From NCBI RefSeq assembly GCF_904849725.1, contig NC_058524.1:27435001-27499000 (forward strand): a stretch of 64,000 nt of DNA, in the 5' to 3' direction. Of the stretch, positions 45,058-56,369 are shown in pieces (positions within the stretch are counted from its first letter, which is position 1; every line of letters begins with the position of its first letter). Both the position numbers and the translations under genes were made by a program. Source of the stretch: Hordeum vulgare subsp. vulgare (taxonomy: Eukaryota; Streptophyta; Magnoliopsida; Poales; Poaceae). The notes under the pieces were generated by a model, which saw only the letters and a program-made list of their open reading frames with translations, had not been told where the DNA came from and did not search any database.

Positions 45058-45429
45058 GTAACTAATGACAACATATAGATCAAAGCTTCGGCAAAACATA
45101 GCATAGTCGCTTTGAGAAGTATGTGAAAAGAAAGAGCTCCCCCTAAATTTGTGCATTATTTTGAATTTGTGTTTGAATGCAAATGCACAATCAATTAGGA
45201 TCATGGGTCACTCTTCATGTCACATACATCTTGGGGGTGCGCATAAATGATATGGATGAATCGTAATGCACATAACACCAAACAAATAAGTGAATGATCA
45301 TCATGTAGATAGCTCAAAGGTATAACATATTGGCATCAACAATCAAAGTGTATGATCAAAACACGAAAGTTTAAGTCATCCAAAAGACCAAAAGTTTTGA
45401 AAAACCAAACATGAGCAAATAAAAAAGCA

Positions 45430-45432
45430 AAG

Positions 45433-45496
<64 letters not shown>

Positions 45497-45558
45497 CTAT
45501 TTATCTCTCTCTCTATCTATCTCTATATCTCTCTCTCTCCCTCTCTCTCTCTCTCTCA
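45430..45558. repeat. Compound (CT)n/(CTAT)n microsatellite
   Basis: Alternating CT runs with two ATCT blocks over about 130 bases, inside the retrotransposon near its 3' end. Confidence 0.95.
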
Positions 45559-45841
45559 GCCCTAATTGATCTATACACTTCTCCCCCTTTGACAACAAGT
45601 TACCAAAAAGTTTAAAGGTCTAGAACTAAGCGTCGCTCTGGGCTCAATCTCCTCCGGTAGCAGTCGATGTAGTAGACAGGAGAGCGTCGCCGAAGGCTTC
45701 TGTGGATGTCCCTGGAGGTGGAGGCATAGACACTGGAGGTGCAGGAGCTGGAGCTGGAGCTAAAGGCACTGATGCTTGAGCTAATGAAGTTGGTCTTGCT
45801 TCTGTCAGTCGCACAGCTGCACACCTATACTGGGTCCTGAA

Positions 45842-47789
45842 CTAAGTAGGCGTAGGAAGAGGCGACTCTTCATCATCACTGCTGGAATGGGATATATGCA
45901 CTGCATCTACCTTATGCTGGAGCTGCTCAAGAGTTGTAGCCAACTCTATCACTTTGACATCCAGGTCATGGAATTTAGTCTCCACGATCCTCTCAAGGAT
46001 TTTCTGGTTCATCGAGATCTCTGAAACACTCTTCTCCATCCCTTGGATGGCGCTGACAAGAAACGACATCTGCTCTCTCTAGTTCGTAGTTGTGGAGCTG
46101 GAACATCTCTCGCTACCTCTGCCTCTGTTCCCTCTGCCTGCTGACGCGTTGTAGCTGAGCTGGGATGGTTGGGGTCCATCACAACTTCATTGTCCTCGAA
46201 CTCTGGCTGTAGCGGCAGGTGTGGACGATCAAGTTGATATGCATGCTTGCCAATCTTGGCATTGATGAGCATCTGAATGTATGATGCATACCCACAAGAT
46301 CTCTTCTGACCTGAGTAGTCCTCCTGACAGTCTCTACTATGATATCCATCACTCTAATCCTGGTGTGGTTGTCTAAATGGTGCAGCATGTTGATGGAATA
46401 CCCTCTGATCATCTTGTCATCTCCTTATTTAGGCATTAGGGTATATCTCATTATGGTGTTCGTAGTTGGTTTCCGTGCTTGCATGAAATAGACATAGCCA
46501 AATTTTTGTGCATGCTGATACTCATGGGGCACAGAATTGTACATGTCTGCCATTGTGTTATGATTCATCCTGGACTCTGAGTACACATCCAAGTCTCCCT
46601 CTTGGGATTCAGGGGCACTAATGATAGTGTCCCACTCATCTACGATAGACTCATACGGGTGACCTTCCGTCATCCACACTATCCTTCCATCTGGATAGAA
46701 ATGGGCAGTTGAATAGAATTGCATAATCATCTCATTATTCCAATCTGTCATCTCTCTACCAACAAAATCTTCAATGTCAATGAGCCTGAAGTTCTCTATC
46801 ACATGAGGGAAGTAGTCCTCATGTTCCTTAATGTAATCCCAGTCAACATATCTCATGTCACCGACTGCAGGATTCTTGACCAACAGCACTATCTCATAAA
46901 AGTCTTGTTGCTCCTTAGTGTGGAAACGAGGATCAACAACAATTCTTATCCTAACAGCATATGGATCAACAGACCTCCACTTTCTCAGACCTTGATCTCT
47001 CCTCTTCTTCATGTCTTTAGCAACAGGATGAGAAGCATTGTGCAATGGCAAGTTTGATCCCAATTTTCTCACCACAAATGCATCTTCTTCCTCCTCTGCA
47101 GCAGTCCCTCTGGACGCAGAGCTCTTGCTCTTCTCTACTACAGGTATGTCCCTAGTAGTCTTCTTGGGAGCTACTGGCTTCTTGGGCTTGGGTGCTGAAG
47201 GTTGAGGTGCAGACCTGCTGGGCATAGCATCTGCCATGATCTTCTTCTTCTTAGGTGGAGGTGCATTAGCAGCAACCTATTCTGCCTCTTCCTCGGCAAC
47301 TTCTACTGGATCTTCATACATGGATGTCTGACTTCCAATAACGTGCACCACTCTCTTCTTGGATCTTTTCTTACCTGGCTTCTTAGCCTGCCTGGAAGAT
47401 GGGTTCTCTAGTGTAAGCTTCATCCTTCTCTGAGCAACCTCTGGAACTCTCATCGAATCTGGTCTCGCATACTCTTTTCTCAGAGTCTTTTTGACAGTGA
47501 ATCTCTCCTTTTGCTTCTAGGGGATGTTATCCTCTGGGATAAAATCGGCATCCTCCTCATCATAATTAAGCTTCTTGCTAGACCTGGTAGTTGTCTTTGG
47601 CAAATCATGGGAAGTAGGAGTACCTGGGTCATAAGCTGTCCTTTCAGGACTAGTGCCTGAATCCATGTCAGCAGTGGGCTCTCTGAAGTCATTCTGATTG
47701 TCCTGTGAACGAAACATGCTGACAAACAACCAAGCAAACAAGCTGACCCTATGAAAATAATTAGAAGCGTTGGAGTGGGTGAGCATCAC
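45842..47789 (-). pseudogene. Second ORF of the retrotransposon (putative plant transposon protein domain)
   Basis: The longest frame is 47237-46425 (270 codons). It has a basic Pro/Lys-rich start (PKPKKPVAPKKTTRD) followed by a globular part with FHTKEQQDFYEIVLL, VGDMRYVDWDYI, MQFYSTAHFYPDGRIVWM, NHNTMADMY and TNTIMRYTLMPK. I recognise this as the plant transposon-protein family often annotated as Transposase_32; its function is unknown. Related sequence continues on both sides in broken frames: acidic KLNYDEEDADFIPEDNIP near 47545 upstream, and IRGYSINMLHHLDNHTRI and PHLPLQPEFEDNEVVMD at 46400-46170 downstream. The original protein was probably about 600 residues. It sits at the position where pol lies in autonomous elements. 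Confidence 0.65.
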
Positions 47790-47859
47790 AAAAATTCAAA
47801 AGTTTTTGCAAGTTTGAACTATGGAAATATTAAGTTTAACTTAATGCAAAAAAAGGGAT

Positions 47860-48600
47860 ATCGGTTCCATAGGTGGAAATTTTTTGGAGCCACCGAGACT
47901 GACAATCTCATCAATAGAAACTTGGCACACTTTTTGGTTCCACCGAAAAGTATGACTCGGTTTCACCGAGACTGTTCTCAGTAACCCGTAACAAAAATCA
48001 GTAGGACTGATTTTCTCACTCGGTGACACCGAGATTCAGTTTTGCGGACTGTTAACCCTCAAGTTTCCTTCGTTCTCTAATCTATTTGAAGTTTCTTCTA
48101 GATAGAAAGATTTCAATCGTAGACTGAAGATGGCAGATCCTAATTGCGCAAGATTCAGACATGGGAGCGCAAGAAGGGTCCGAAACCTTACCCTAATGTG
48201 GTGAAGGTTCCGGTATGGCGATGACGACGGCGATGATTCCCGTCGATGGTGAGGATTCCTGCAGTGAGGGCGTGCTCGAGACAAAGTAGATGTCGTGGGG
48301 ACTAGGGCTCGGCAGCGAGGAGGTTTGGGGAGGCGAGGTTCGAAGAGATGTTTCAAACGTCGAGTCCGCGAGGAATATATACCCCCTGGCTCTCGGTGAC
48401 ACCGAGTTGGAATTTTTGTGCCACCGAGTTCCATAATTGTGAGGTGACAGTGAAACTCGGTGAAGCCGGAAAATTCATATCGATGGTACCGATATTGGAA
48501 AACCAGATTAACCCTAGGCTTCAATGGGACCAAGTTTTTGAGGTTGGTCACACCGAGATGCACTTTGGGAGGTTTTGGAAGTCATCCCTTTTCGAGACGG
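47860..48600. repeat. Array of TCGGTG–CACCGA palindromic words inside the retrotransposon
   Basis: About ten imperfect copies of a 12- to 14-base inverted word (for example CTCGGTGACACCGAG near 48018 and 48392, and CTCGGTTTCACCGAG near 47956). The same words fill part of the LTRs. No ORF of substance; frames at 48036-48563 and 48348-48665 are opposite-strand chance frames. Confidence 0.7.
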
Positions 48601-49437
48601 ATCTCCGAGTGCTCCTCACACAGAGTGTCCTTAAAGTGCTTGCTCAAATTTGTGATGTAGCATGAATAGAATTTGACACGAGAAAGCATAGATAGCTAGA
48701 GGAAGGTACTTAGGCATTCTTGTATATCCAATTGGCCAAATAAAACTGAAAGCAAAATAACAACAATTGGATATCCTCGAATGAGCAAGAATATGCATAC
48801 CAACATGCTCACACAATAAGATGTCAAATAAAACATGGCGAAACATGCACAGACACTCTAGTATCTACCAAGCACTTTGGGAGATGACAAAGTCATCTAT
48901 ATATATGAGTATATTGACATAGGAGCCAAGTAAGGATACTTGATCATAGGTCATACTCATCGTTTAAGCACAAGTGGGTTGCCACTTTTACATAAAGCTT
49001 TCAATGTGTTCACTTAAGAGATGCTTTTACTCAAGTCTTAGAGTAAAGCTCCCCCTTGATGTGACATACCCCCTAAGAGGGATAAACTAACCTTGGGTTT
49101 TGTCTTAGAAGACTTCATGTAGGTGTAGTAGTGGTGGGTGCTCATTGTTGATGAAGATCATCTTGAGTTGGGAGCAATCCTTGTTGTTTGCTACTCTTCT
49201 CACCTACATGGGTTAGTCCCAAAGCACAAGGAACATATGCAAGGATATCTATGGACATGGAGTGAAGTGCATGTGAGATGATGTCCATAGCTACATTGAT
49301 TACCTTGTCCCCTGCTTACCTTTGAGGGAATGTGTGACTCCTTGAATTAATGCATAAAGTTGGAGTTTATTGCATTTAGTTCTTGCCAAAATGATAAGAG
49401 TGAATTTCATTGGCGGAGTCACCCCTCAAGAACTTGT
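48601..49437. other. Internal spacer of the retrotransposon
   Basis: No recognised domain. It lies between the coiled-coil end of the gag-like gene and the palindromic array. Confidence 0.35.
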
Positions 49438-51612
49438 CTAGTTCTTCTTCTTGGGGACCCACATTAACTTGATGGGGATCCTTGGAGTTTTGGTTGCACT
49501 AGATGAAGTAGAGATAGTAGTGTCCTTGGGAATCCACTTGACCTTGGCTTTGGGTTCTCCCTCAAATGAGTCGATCTCCTCTTGAAGCTTGCACTTGCCC
49601 TTGTGGTCTTGTGGTAGAAGGCCATCTTGAGAGCTTGTTCCCTTGGGGAGAGTAGGACCATACTTATCCCTTTGGGTAACAAACTTTGGGATGGGGTATT
49701 GACCTTCTTCCCATTCAACTCCGTTGGCATTGAAGTAGCCAACACCTTGCGTCTTCCGATGTCCTCCTTGCTTCCGTACAGTTTCCTTGAATTGCTTACT
49801 TCTGAAAAGACTCTTGAAGACTCCTCTCTCTGTAATTCCTTTCAATAAATTGTTTTCTTACTCAAGTGTAACTTGGCTAAGAGAATCATTAGTGGAATCA
49901 AGAGAGATACTAGCAACAATATCATTTGATTTAACTTTAGAATTGTTGTTACTAGATGAACAAACTTTCTTACCTTTGTTACTGGTGTTCTTAGATTTAA
50001 CTTGTGGAACAAAAGTAGACAAGAGTAATCGTTTTGCTAGATAAGAAGAACTCTTCTTTCAAAGATCATCATTGATTACTTTTAGAAACTCACGCTCTTG
50101 CTCTAAATTTAGCTTCTCGAAACGTAGCTTCTCATGAGTTCTTGCAAGTTCTCTATGATCTTCTAGAGTAGTTTCATGAGCTAACTTAAGAGTGTTTAAT
50201 TCTTTAGTTAGTCATTCAATCTCTTTCCTATCATCATCATTCGACTTCTCTTGACTATCATGGTTACTATCAAGTTCATTTTTATCATTATCACTAGTTT
50301 TATCAGAGAACAAGTCATATTCTCCTAACAAATCATCTTCATCACTATCAAAGTCAAGGTACTCACGGTGCGATACCTTGGGGCCTTTTTCCATGAACCA
50401 GTTTCCAATCCCTTCATTTGGTGAATCAAATATGTCGTAGGAGTTGGAGGAAACTAGTGCAAGACCGGCAACACCTTCATCTTGACTATAGTCAGAGTTG
50501 GAGTGGTAGCTTCTCTCAGATTGGTTGACAGGCTTGGAGTTGGATACCCATTCACCAACATGAGCTTGATGTCTTCTTCTTGAGTGGTTCTTGGTGTACT
50601 TGTCCTTCTTCTCCGATTCGTTACTCTCCTGGAGTGTCTTTGTTCATAATGATCTTCTCTACTCCTTCTCTCTCTAGAAGTGACTCTACTCTCGAGCTTC
50701 ATCTTCTAGGTGACTCTTCTCTTCGTTTGTGGGAAACCAAGCACTCACTGGAATAGTGTGCAGGATTTCCACAATTGTAGCAGTTTCTGTCATGACTAGA
50801 TGAATGTCTCTCTTCATGTCTTGAGCTAGAGATTCTCTCTTTGCCTCTACTCTTGTAGAACTTGTTGAATTTCCTGACCATGAGTCTTATCTCTTCATTG
50901 GTAACAAGGTTGTCATTTGAAGTAGCAGGAGTATCACTTGAAGCTTTGTAATCACCGTTTGACTTGTTGTGCAGCTCATCTTTGTCCTTGAGTGACATTT
51001 CATTAGTGACAATCCTTCCAATGACTTCTATTGGCTTGAGATCCTTGTAGTTTGGCATCATTTGGATCGATGTGCACACGGTGTCGTATCTTCCATCCAA
51101 GGCTCTAAGTATCTTCTTGATGATAAATTTGTCGGTCATATCTTCGCTTCCTTAGCAGGCAATCTCATTTGTGATGAGAGCTATCCTAGAGTACATCTCA
51201 GCGACTTCTTCACCATCCTTCATCTTGAACTTGTCAAGCTGACTTTGTAGCACATCGAACTTAGATTCCCCGATAGATATCGTACATTCGTGCATATCAA
51301 CCAAAGTATCCCAAATTTCCTTTGCATTCTCAAGGTGGCTGATTTTGTTGAATTCTTCAAGACACAGGCAGTTGAACAAAATGTCGTAGGCCTAAGTATT
51401 GTATTGCAACATCTTCAATTCTTCCGCTATCGCATCGCGATCTAGTTCCTTACATCACCGAAGAAATCACCTTGCACACCAACACGAACAACAACCCAAA
51501 CGGCAGGGTTATGAGCAAGAATATGCATTCTCATCTTATACTTCCAACTAGCAAAGTTTGTACCATAAAAATATGGACCTCTACAGTGGTAATTTCCATC
51601 ACTAGATGCCAT
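49438..51612 (-). pseudogene. Gag-like gene: UBN2-type gag, zinc knuckle, charged C-terminus
   Basis: Start at 51612 (MASSDGNYHCRG, then FASWKYKMRMHI, the usual N-terminus of Copia-type gag). A stop near 51445 and others break the frame. The 51379-51152 frame has NAKEIWDTLVDMHE and KMKDGEEVAEMYSRI. The 51139-50699 frame has the rest of the UBN2 gag fold (KIKKILRALDGRYD-like) and a zinc knuckle CYNCGNPAHYSSEC near 50790-50745. After 50394 come acidic (SDEDDLLGEYDLFSD) and coiled-coil (LEQEREFLKV) segments. A 135-codon frame (49845-49438) ends WVPKKKN at 49438. Gag of this kind packages the RNA. No protease follows. Confidence 0.75.
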
Positions 51613-51651
51613 ACTCTCCTAGGTTATGAAACCAATGCAATGGAGACCAAA

Positions 51652-51663
51652 GCTCTGATACCA
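51652..51663 (-). other. Primer binding site of the gag-only retrotransposon
   Basis: The minus-strand sequence TGGTATCAGAGC, two bases from the LTR, is a perfect match to the usual initiator-Met tRNA primer site. Confidence 0.9.
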
Positions 51664-51665
51664 CT

Positions 51666-53670
51666 TGTAGGATCCGAAGTATGTCTAGAGGGGGTGATTA
51701 GACTACTTGACCAATTAAAAACTTAGTCTTTCCCCAATTTTAGTTGTGGGGTAGTTTTAGCAATTATGACTAGTCAAGTTCACCCTACACATGCATATCT
51801 AAGAGTATAGCAGCGGAAATTAAAGACATGCAAATGTAATGTTGAGGGCAGGGAAGTAAGATCAAAAGCAAAGGTTGACATGGCGATTTTTGGCGAGGTT
51901 CCGATAGGTGGTGCTATCGTACGTCCACGTTAGTGGAGACTTCAACCCACAGAGGGTAACAGCTATGAGAGTCGACGGAGAGCTCCACCCACAAAGGGGT
52001 CCACAAAGAATCGGCCTTGTCTATTCCACAATGGCTTACGTCCATACAGGACTAGCCTCACTCGGGTAGATCTTCACATAGTAGGCGATCTCCTTGCCCG
52101 TACAAACTTCTTGGTTCAACTCCATAACACGAAGTAGGAGGCTCACATGCGACACCTAACCAATCTAGGAAGCACCACCCTCCAAAATTTAATAGATGTG
52201 GTAGGGGACGGTGAACTCCTTACTCTTGTGCTTCAAAAGATAGTATCCTCAACACTCAATCACTCTCTGGCAGATTTGGCATGGGTAGGAGAGATTGATT
52301 TGATGGAAAGCAACTTGTGGAGGCTAGAGATCAAGTTTCAAATGGATGGATTGGAATCTCTTGATCTCAACATATATGACAAAGGACGATTTAGTGTAGC
52401 TAGGGGCCATTACTGATGTTGGTCCATGTAATCGAATAGACGGGCTCTAGTCCCGATAATTCAGATCTCCATATAATTGTATATATATGCTCGCTTGTAA
52501 GATAAGTTAATCTTATATATATATGCATAATTATTTCTATTTAGAATTATATGAAAACTAATTCCCGAACACCAAACGAGGCATCACGTTAATCTCCCGA
52601 ACACCTAAACCTTAAAACCCTAAAACCCAAAAATAAACAAAATCTGCAGAAACTCTTTAGTCCCGGTTCGTGTTAAGACCCGGGACTAAAGAGCCTACCC
52701 CTGAGGGCGCTCCAAGGCGCCCACGTGGAGCACCTTTGGTCCCGGCTTGGAACAGGGCCGGGACTAAAGGTTAGGCCTTTAGTCCTGCCCCTTTAGTCCC
52801 GGTTGGTGAACCGGGACTAAAGCCCCTTACGGGTCGGGGCTATAGGCCCTGTCCCCACTAGTGATATGAGTAGGTGGCTCTCTCAAAGAAAATGGATATG
52901 ACAAGTGGGTGTGTGTTCTGAGTGCTTTCTGTGCGAATGAGAGGTGGTGGAAGGGTATATATAGGTGTCTCCCAAAATCCAATCGTTACAATATTATTTC
53001 CCAACTCGGTGACACCGAAATGAATCTCGGTGGTACCGAGTTGCACTAAATATGGCAACTTCTGAATTCTCGGTGAGACCGATATATAAATCCCGGTGGT
53101 ACCGATTCTATGACCTAGGGCAGTTTCCAATTCTTGGTGGTACCAATTTCAATCTTGGAAATTACGGTTCTTGAAATAGAGATACCAAAAAGTTGATCAC
53201 TATATTTCGATGGCACTGATATTAAAGTTGGTGGTACTGAGAGATTAGGGTTTCGCAAAGGTTCTATCACTTGGAGAATTGGTAGGGCCGAAGTAGAATT
53301 CTTGGTGGCACCGATTTTGATGTGAAGGATTTGGACAGAGATATTTGTGGGAGAATGGCTGAATATTTTTGATGACTATCTCTAAGCACTTGAGCAATCA
53401 ATTCATCATAAATACATCACCCCCTTTTCATAGTATTCGCTTTCCTATGGAATCAAAAGTGATTTCTCACTAATATAAAATATAGAGTCCTCTTGCTTGA
53501 AGCTTCGCCAATGATATTCCTTTCCTTGCATAAAGGGGTTTCTCCTTGCAACCCTTTAGCCAATGCATCTTTGAACTTTTCTGAAATATATTTAGATAGA
53601 ATCATTAGTTCAACGATACATATGTTGATATTAATTACCAAAACCACCTTAGGGAGCAATTGTACTTTCA
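51666..53670 (-). repeat. 5' LTR of the gag-only retrotransposon, enlarged by a MITE
   Basis: 2005 bp compared with 1514 for the other LTR. The difference is an insertion at 52380-52863. Outside it, the two LTRs align along their length. Confidence 0.88.
52380..52863. mobile_element. CACTA-like MITE inserted in one LTR
   Basis: This 484-bp segment is absent from the other LTR. It has TTTAGTCCCGG and CCGGGACTAAAG words (52657-52822) and ends CCCCACTAGTG, as a CACTA 3' end should. The 6-mer ATATGA flanks it (52374-52379 and 52864-52869). The left end is CAAAGGACG rather than CACTA, so the true left boundary or the class is uncertain. It postdates the retrotransposon. Confidence 0.65.
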
Positions 53671-54410
53671 CTATCTCACGTGTTGGTTTGTAGCATACAA
53701 TGTGTGACGAGGTCCATCACACATGGTTCAAATATATATTATGTACTTTTTTTGCTGGATCGAACACACTTTGTTGCCATTTGAATAGCCCTATAATAAG
53801 CAAATTTTCCAAAATATACATCTGAAGAGAGATGGGACACAACATACACATCCATCGTAGTAGTGGCCAATAGTACATAAGAAACAATGCATGCTAGTAT
53901 GATACAACATGTAACTGCATAATTCATATGCATGCACAATATACCAAACACACTAGATGTAAAGTATACATCACATGCATGCAAAATATGTTTAGCATCA
54001 AACACCAACAAGAAAACAGTATCCAAGACATCCAAGAACAATTTAAAGCTGACTAATTAGGTGAGGTGGACTCTTCTCCCTTATGGTTGACATCTATTTG
54101 TTGAAGAAGTGGCGAATTTTCCCTAATTTCTGCCAGGTCGGCATCTCGCATCGATGCAACGTCCATCAATCTTAAGAGTTGCATGTTTTTGAGTTCAGAT
54201 TATACCGTGTATGGTAGAGAATATTTATGTAATTAGGATATGAAGTTACATCCAATATAGAGTCGGAATTCCTTTCTGCAGAAGTTTAATTGAGTGTAGA
54301 CATGTGTTTGCAAACATAATAGCTACAAAGTTTGGTCCCTTGTGAGTGTTGAGGTCACTGGAATTTGTTTATAGAATTATTCATAGCATATGGCTAAGAA
54401 AAAAATGTAT
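53671..54410. repeat. Right continuation of the repeat hit by the retrotransposon, then spacer
   Basis: 53671-53740 continues the GTGTGACG / CATCACACATGG words. Beyond that nothing is recognised. The minus-strand 100-codon frame at 53739-54041 has no known domain. Confidence 0.35.
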
Positions 54411-55908
54411 ATTTTACTACCCTGAAGAAACTTGGTGGTTCACATAACCCCGTGATCTTTATTTCTCCTCCCTTACCACACCCCCCCCTAAATAATCCCA
54501 AACTGGTCAAAAGCAGCCCTAGTTGGTTTGCCTCGACCGGATGCTGACGTGGGCACGGTCAAAGGCAGTATTTGACCTATGGGTGGGTCCCTCTTAGCTA
54601 GACACTCCCGCTCACTATTGTGTCGGATTAACGCTCACAATGCCAAGTTAAATATGACACATGGAGCCCACATCTCGGTTCCACATAGAGTAACATGGAT
54701 TAATTTAGTCCTAATTGCATCATTTACAGGGGGCACATGTGAATGTATCACTCTAACCTTAACCAACCTAAAATAATGATGCCACGTCGGCACAGCCATG
54801 GTTAGCTGCCGCTAACCTCAAATCACATATGTGTCCCGCCGAAGGACACGATAACTGTGTTAGAGGATACTAGGGTGTATCTCGTGCTCTCGCGTGTCCA
54901 TGGGTGGTCTCGGGAGGTTGTTGGCTGGCTAGAAGGAGGCTTGCAGCGGAGCTGAGTAGTGGCAGAGCCATGGCTTCTACGATGTCGGTGTTACGGCACA
55001 AACTTGAGCGAACTAGACGGATTGGCGGAATCTACAGACCTAGGGGAGTACAATAGGTAGTAGAACGGCACAAGGGGCACTAGAAAATAAGGAGTGGTTC
55101 ATCCATGGCGGATGGCGGCGTCAATCTCGTGTGCACGAAGGAAAAAGCATGAATGTGAGTTGTAGAGGAGAGGGCAAACTAGGATAGGCTCGTCACGATT
55201 CACAGGTCTAATGGAGGCAAAGTCTAGTCCGTAACTCGTTTGTGCACGGCAAATCGATTGTCGATGCTCAGCAGCCAAAGTCTAAGAAGATGACTCGATT
55301 GGGTCAGCTCTGGGCTTCTGGGCTTGAATCCTTTGTTGTATAGAACTAGCATGAGATTATTGAGGCTCCACATACGGTGGTTTGGCGAGGGGTAGCTCGT
55401 GGCTACGTCGGAAACGGGCAACGCTCCGTGGTGGTCGCTACGGTGCTCGAATCAAAGAGAGAGAGTGGGGGTAGTGAGTTGTGGAGAGGGGATAGGTCCA
55501 GGGGGTCGTGCTCATCTCTTGGCCAAGGAGGTGGCCGTGGGGGAGTCTGCCATCTCGAAGCGGGAGGAGGAGGTTTGCGTCACATGCACTGCCACGGCGT
55601 TGTCCTCCTAATGAGGGGTTGAAGATGACTGTGCCTCTCGCTCGGTTGGGCTAGGCCGAAACTTAGAACGGGTAATGCCCAAATACGACAACTCTTTTCA
55701 GTTTCCTAGATTCGAAAAAAATACTAACGAGAAGGACCCACCCACAGGTCATATACTGCCTTTGACCATGTTCACACCAGCATCCAGTCGGGGTAAACTA
55801 AACAAGGACTGTTTTTAACCGGTTTGGGATTGTTTACGGGGGGTAAAGGGGTAGAAATAAAGATCAGCGGATTATGTGAACCACCAAGTGTTTTCAGGGT
55901 AGTAAAAT
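54411..55908. mobile_element. Mutator-like element with ~190-bp terminal inverted repeats
   Basis: 54411-54600 is repeated in inverse at 55720-55908 (for example GGTTCACATAA…TGATCTTTATTTCT near the outside and GGTCAAAGGCAGTAT…GGTGGGTCC near the inside). By eye the repeats are roughly 85% alike. Long inverted ends and a 1.5-kb size fit a non-autonomous Mutator-like element. I could not find the expected 9-bp duplication. The interior has an 81-codon Gly-rich frame (55377-55622) with no recognised domain, and no transposase. Confidence 0.7.
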
Positions 55909-56369
55909 GGACTTAGTGGCTCGACAGTCATGCCACTACATATTAAAAACCTTTTGGTCCTCTCATGCTAACATTGTTCACTGTTCCATTGATATGTGGG
56001 ATGTTTCTGAATAGCTCAACAAGAATGACAATCTGGCAATAACCAAAATTTTCTCTATTAACCACTTGGAATAAGCGAGTAGCTATCTCAAACAACAATC
56101 ATCAGCTCAAAAAAATTCTCTATTGAGCTCCTATGGACCTTTTTCAATGTTGATGGAATATAATCTAGGAAGATGACATCTCCATGTTTCATCATTTGCA
56201 CTATGGTACTATTGATGTAGTAAGACTCAACTATAGTGTTATCGCCTCCTAAAATTTTTGTGTTGACAAAACTCGGCAATTCAGACGCATGTACCACCAG
56301 TGATGTATTTACAAATTGATAACTAAACTAATAACTATGAGACCATAACCCTTTCCTGAAAACTGATTA
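55909..56369. other. Spacer, perhaps part of the LINE that follows
   Basis: The 69-codon minus-strand frame at 56088-56297 has no recognised domain. The plus strand may hold badly decayed LINE sequence. Confidence 0.3.

Larger units (their letters stand above)
43529..53670 (-). mobile_element. Non-autonomous LTR retrotransposon (gag but no pol)
   Basis: A 10.1-kb minus-strand element is flanked by CTATC on both sides (43524-43528 and 53671-53675). The LTRs start TGAAAG(C/T)ACAATTGCTCCC and end GGATC(C/T)TACA in element orientation. Internal order: primer binding site, gag-like gene (51612-about 50430), charged coiled region (to 49438), palindromic spacer (48600-47860), second ORF (47789-45842), CT microsatellite, polypurine tract. 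I found no protease, integrase or reverse transcriptase motif, so it must have used enzymes of another element. By eye the LTRs differ at roughly one base in ten, so it is much older than the Copia element. Confidence 0.88.

Noticed and set aside
52612..52628. Telomere-like CCCTAAA words
   Set aside because: Only two or three imperfect copies inside a MITE; not a telomeric tract.
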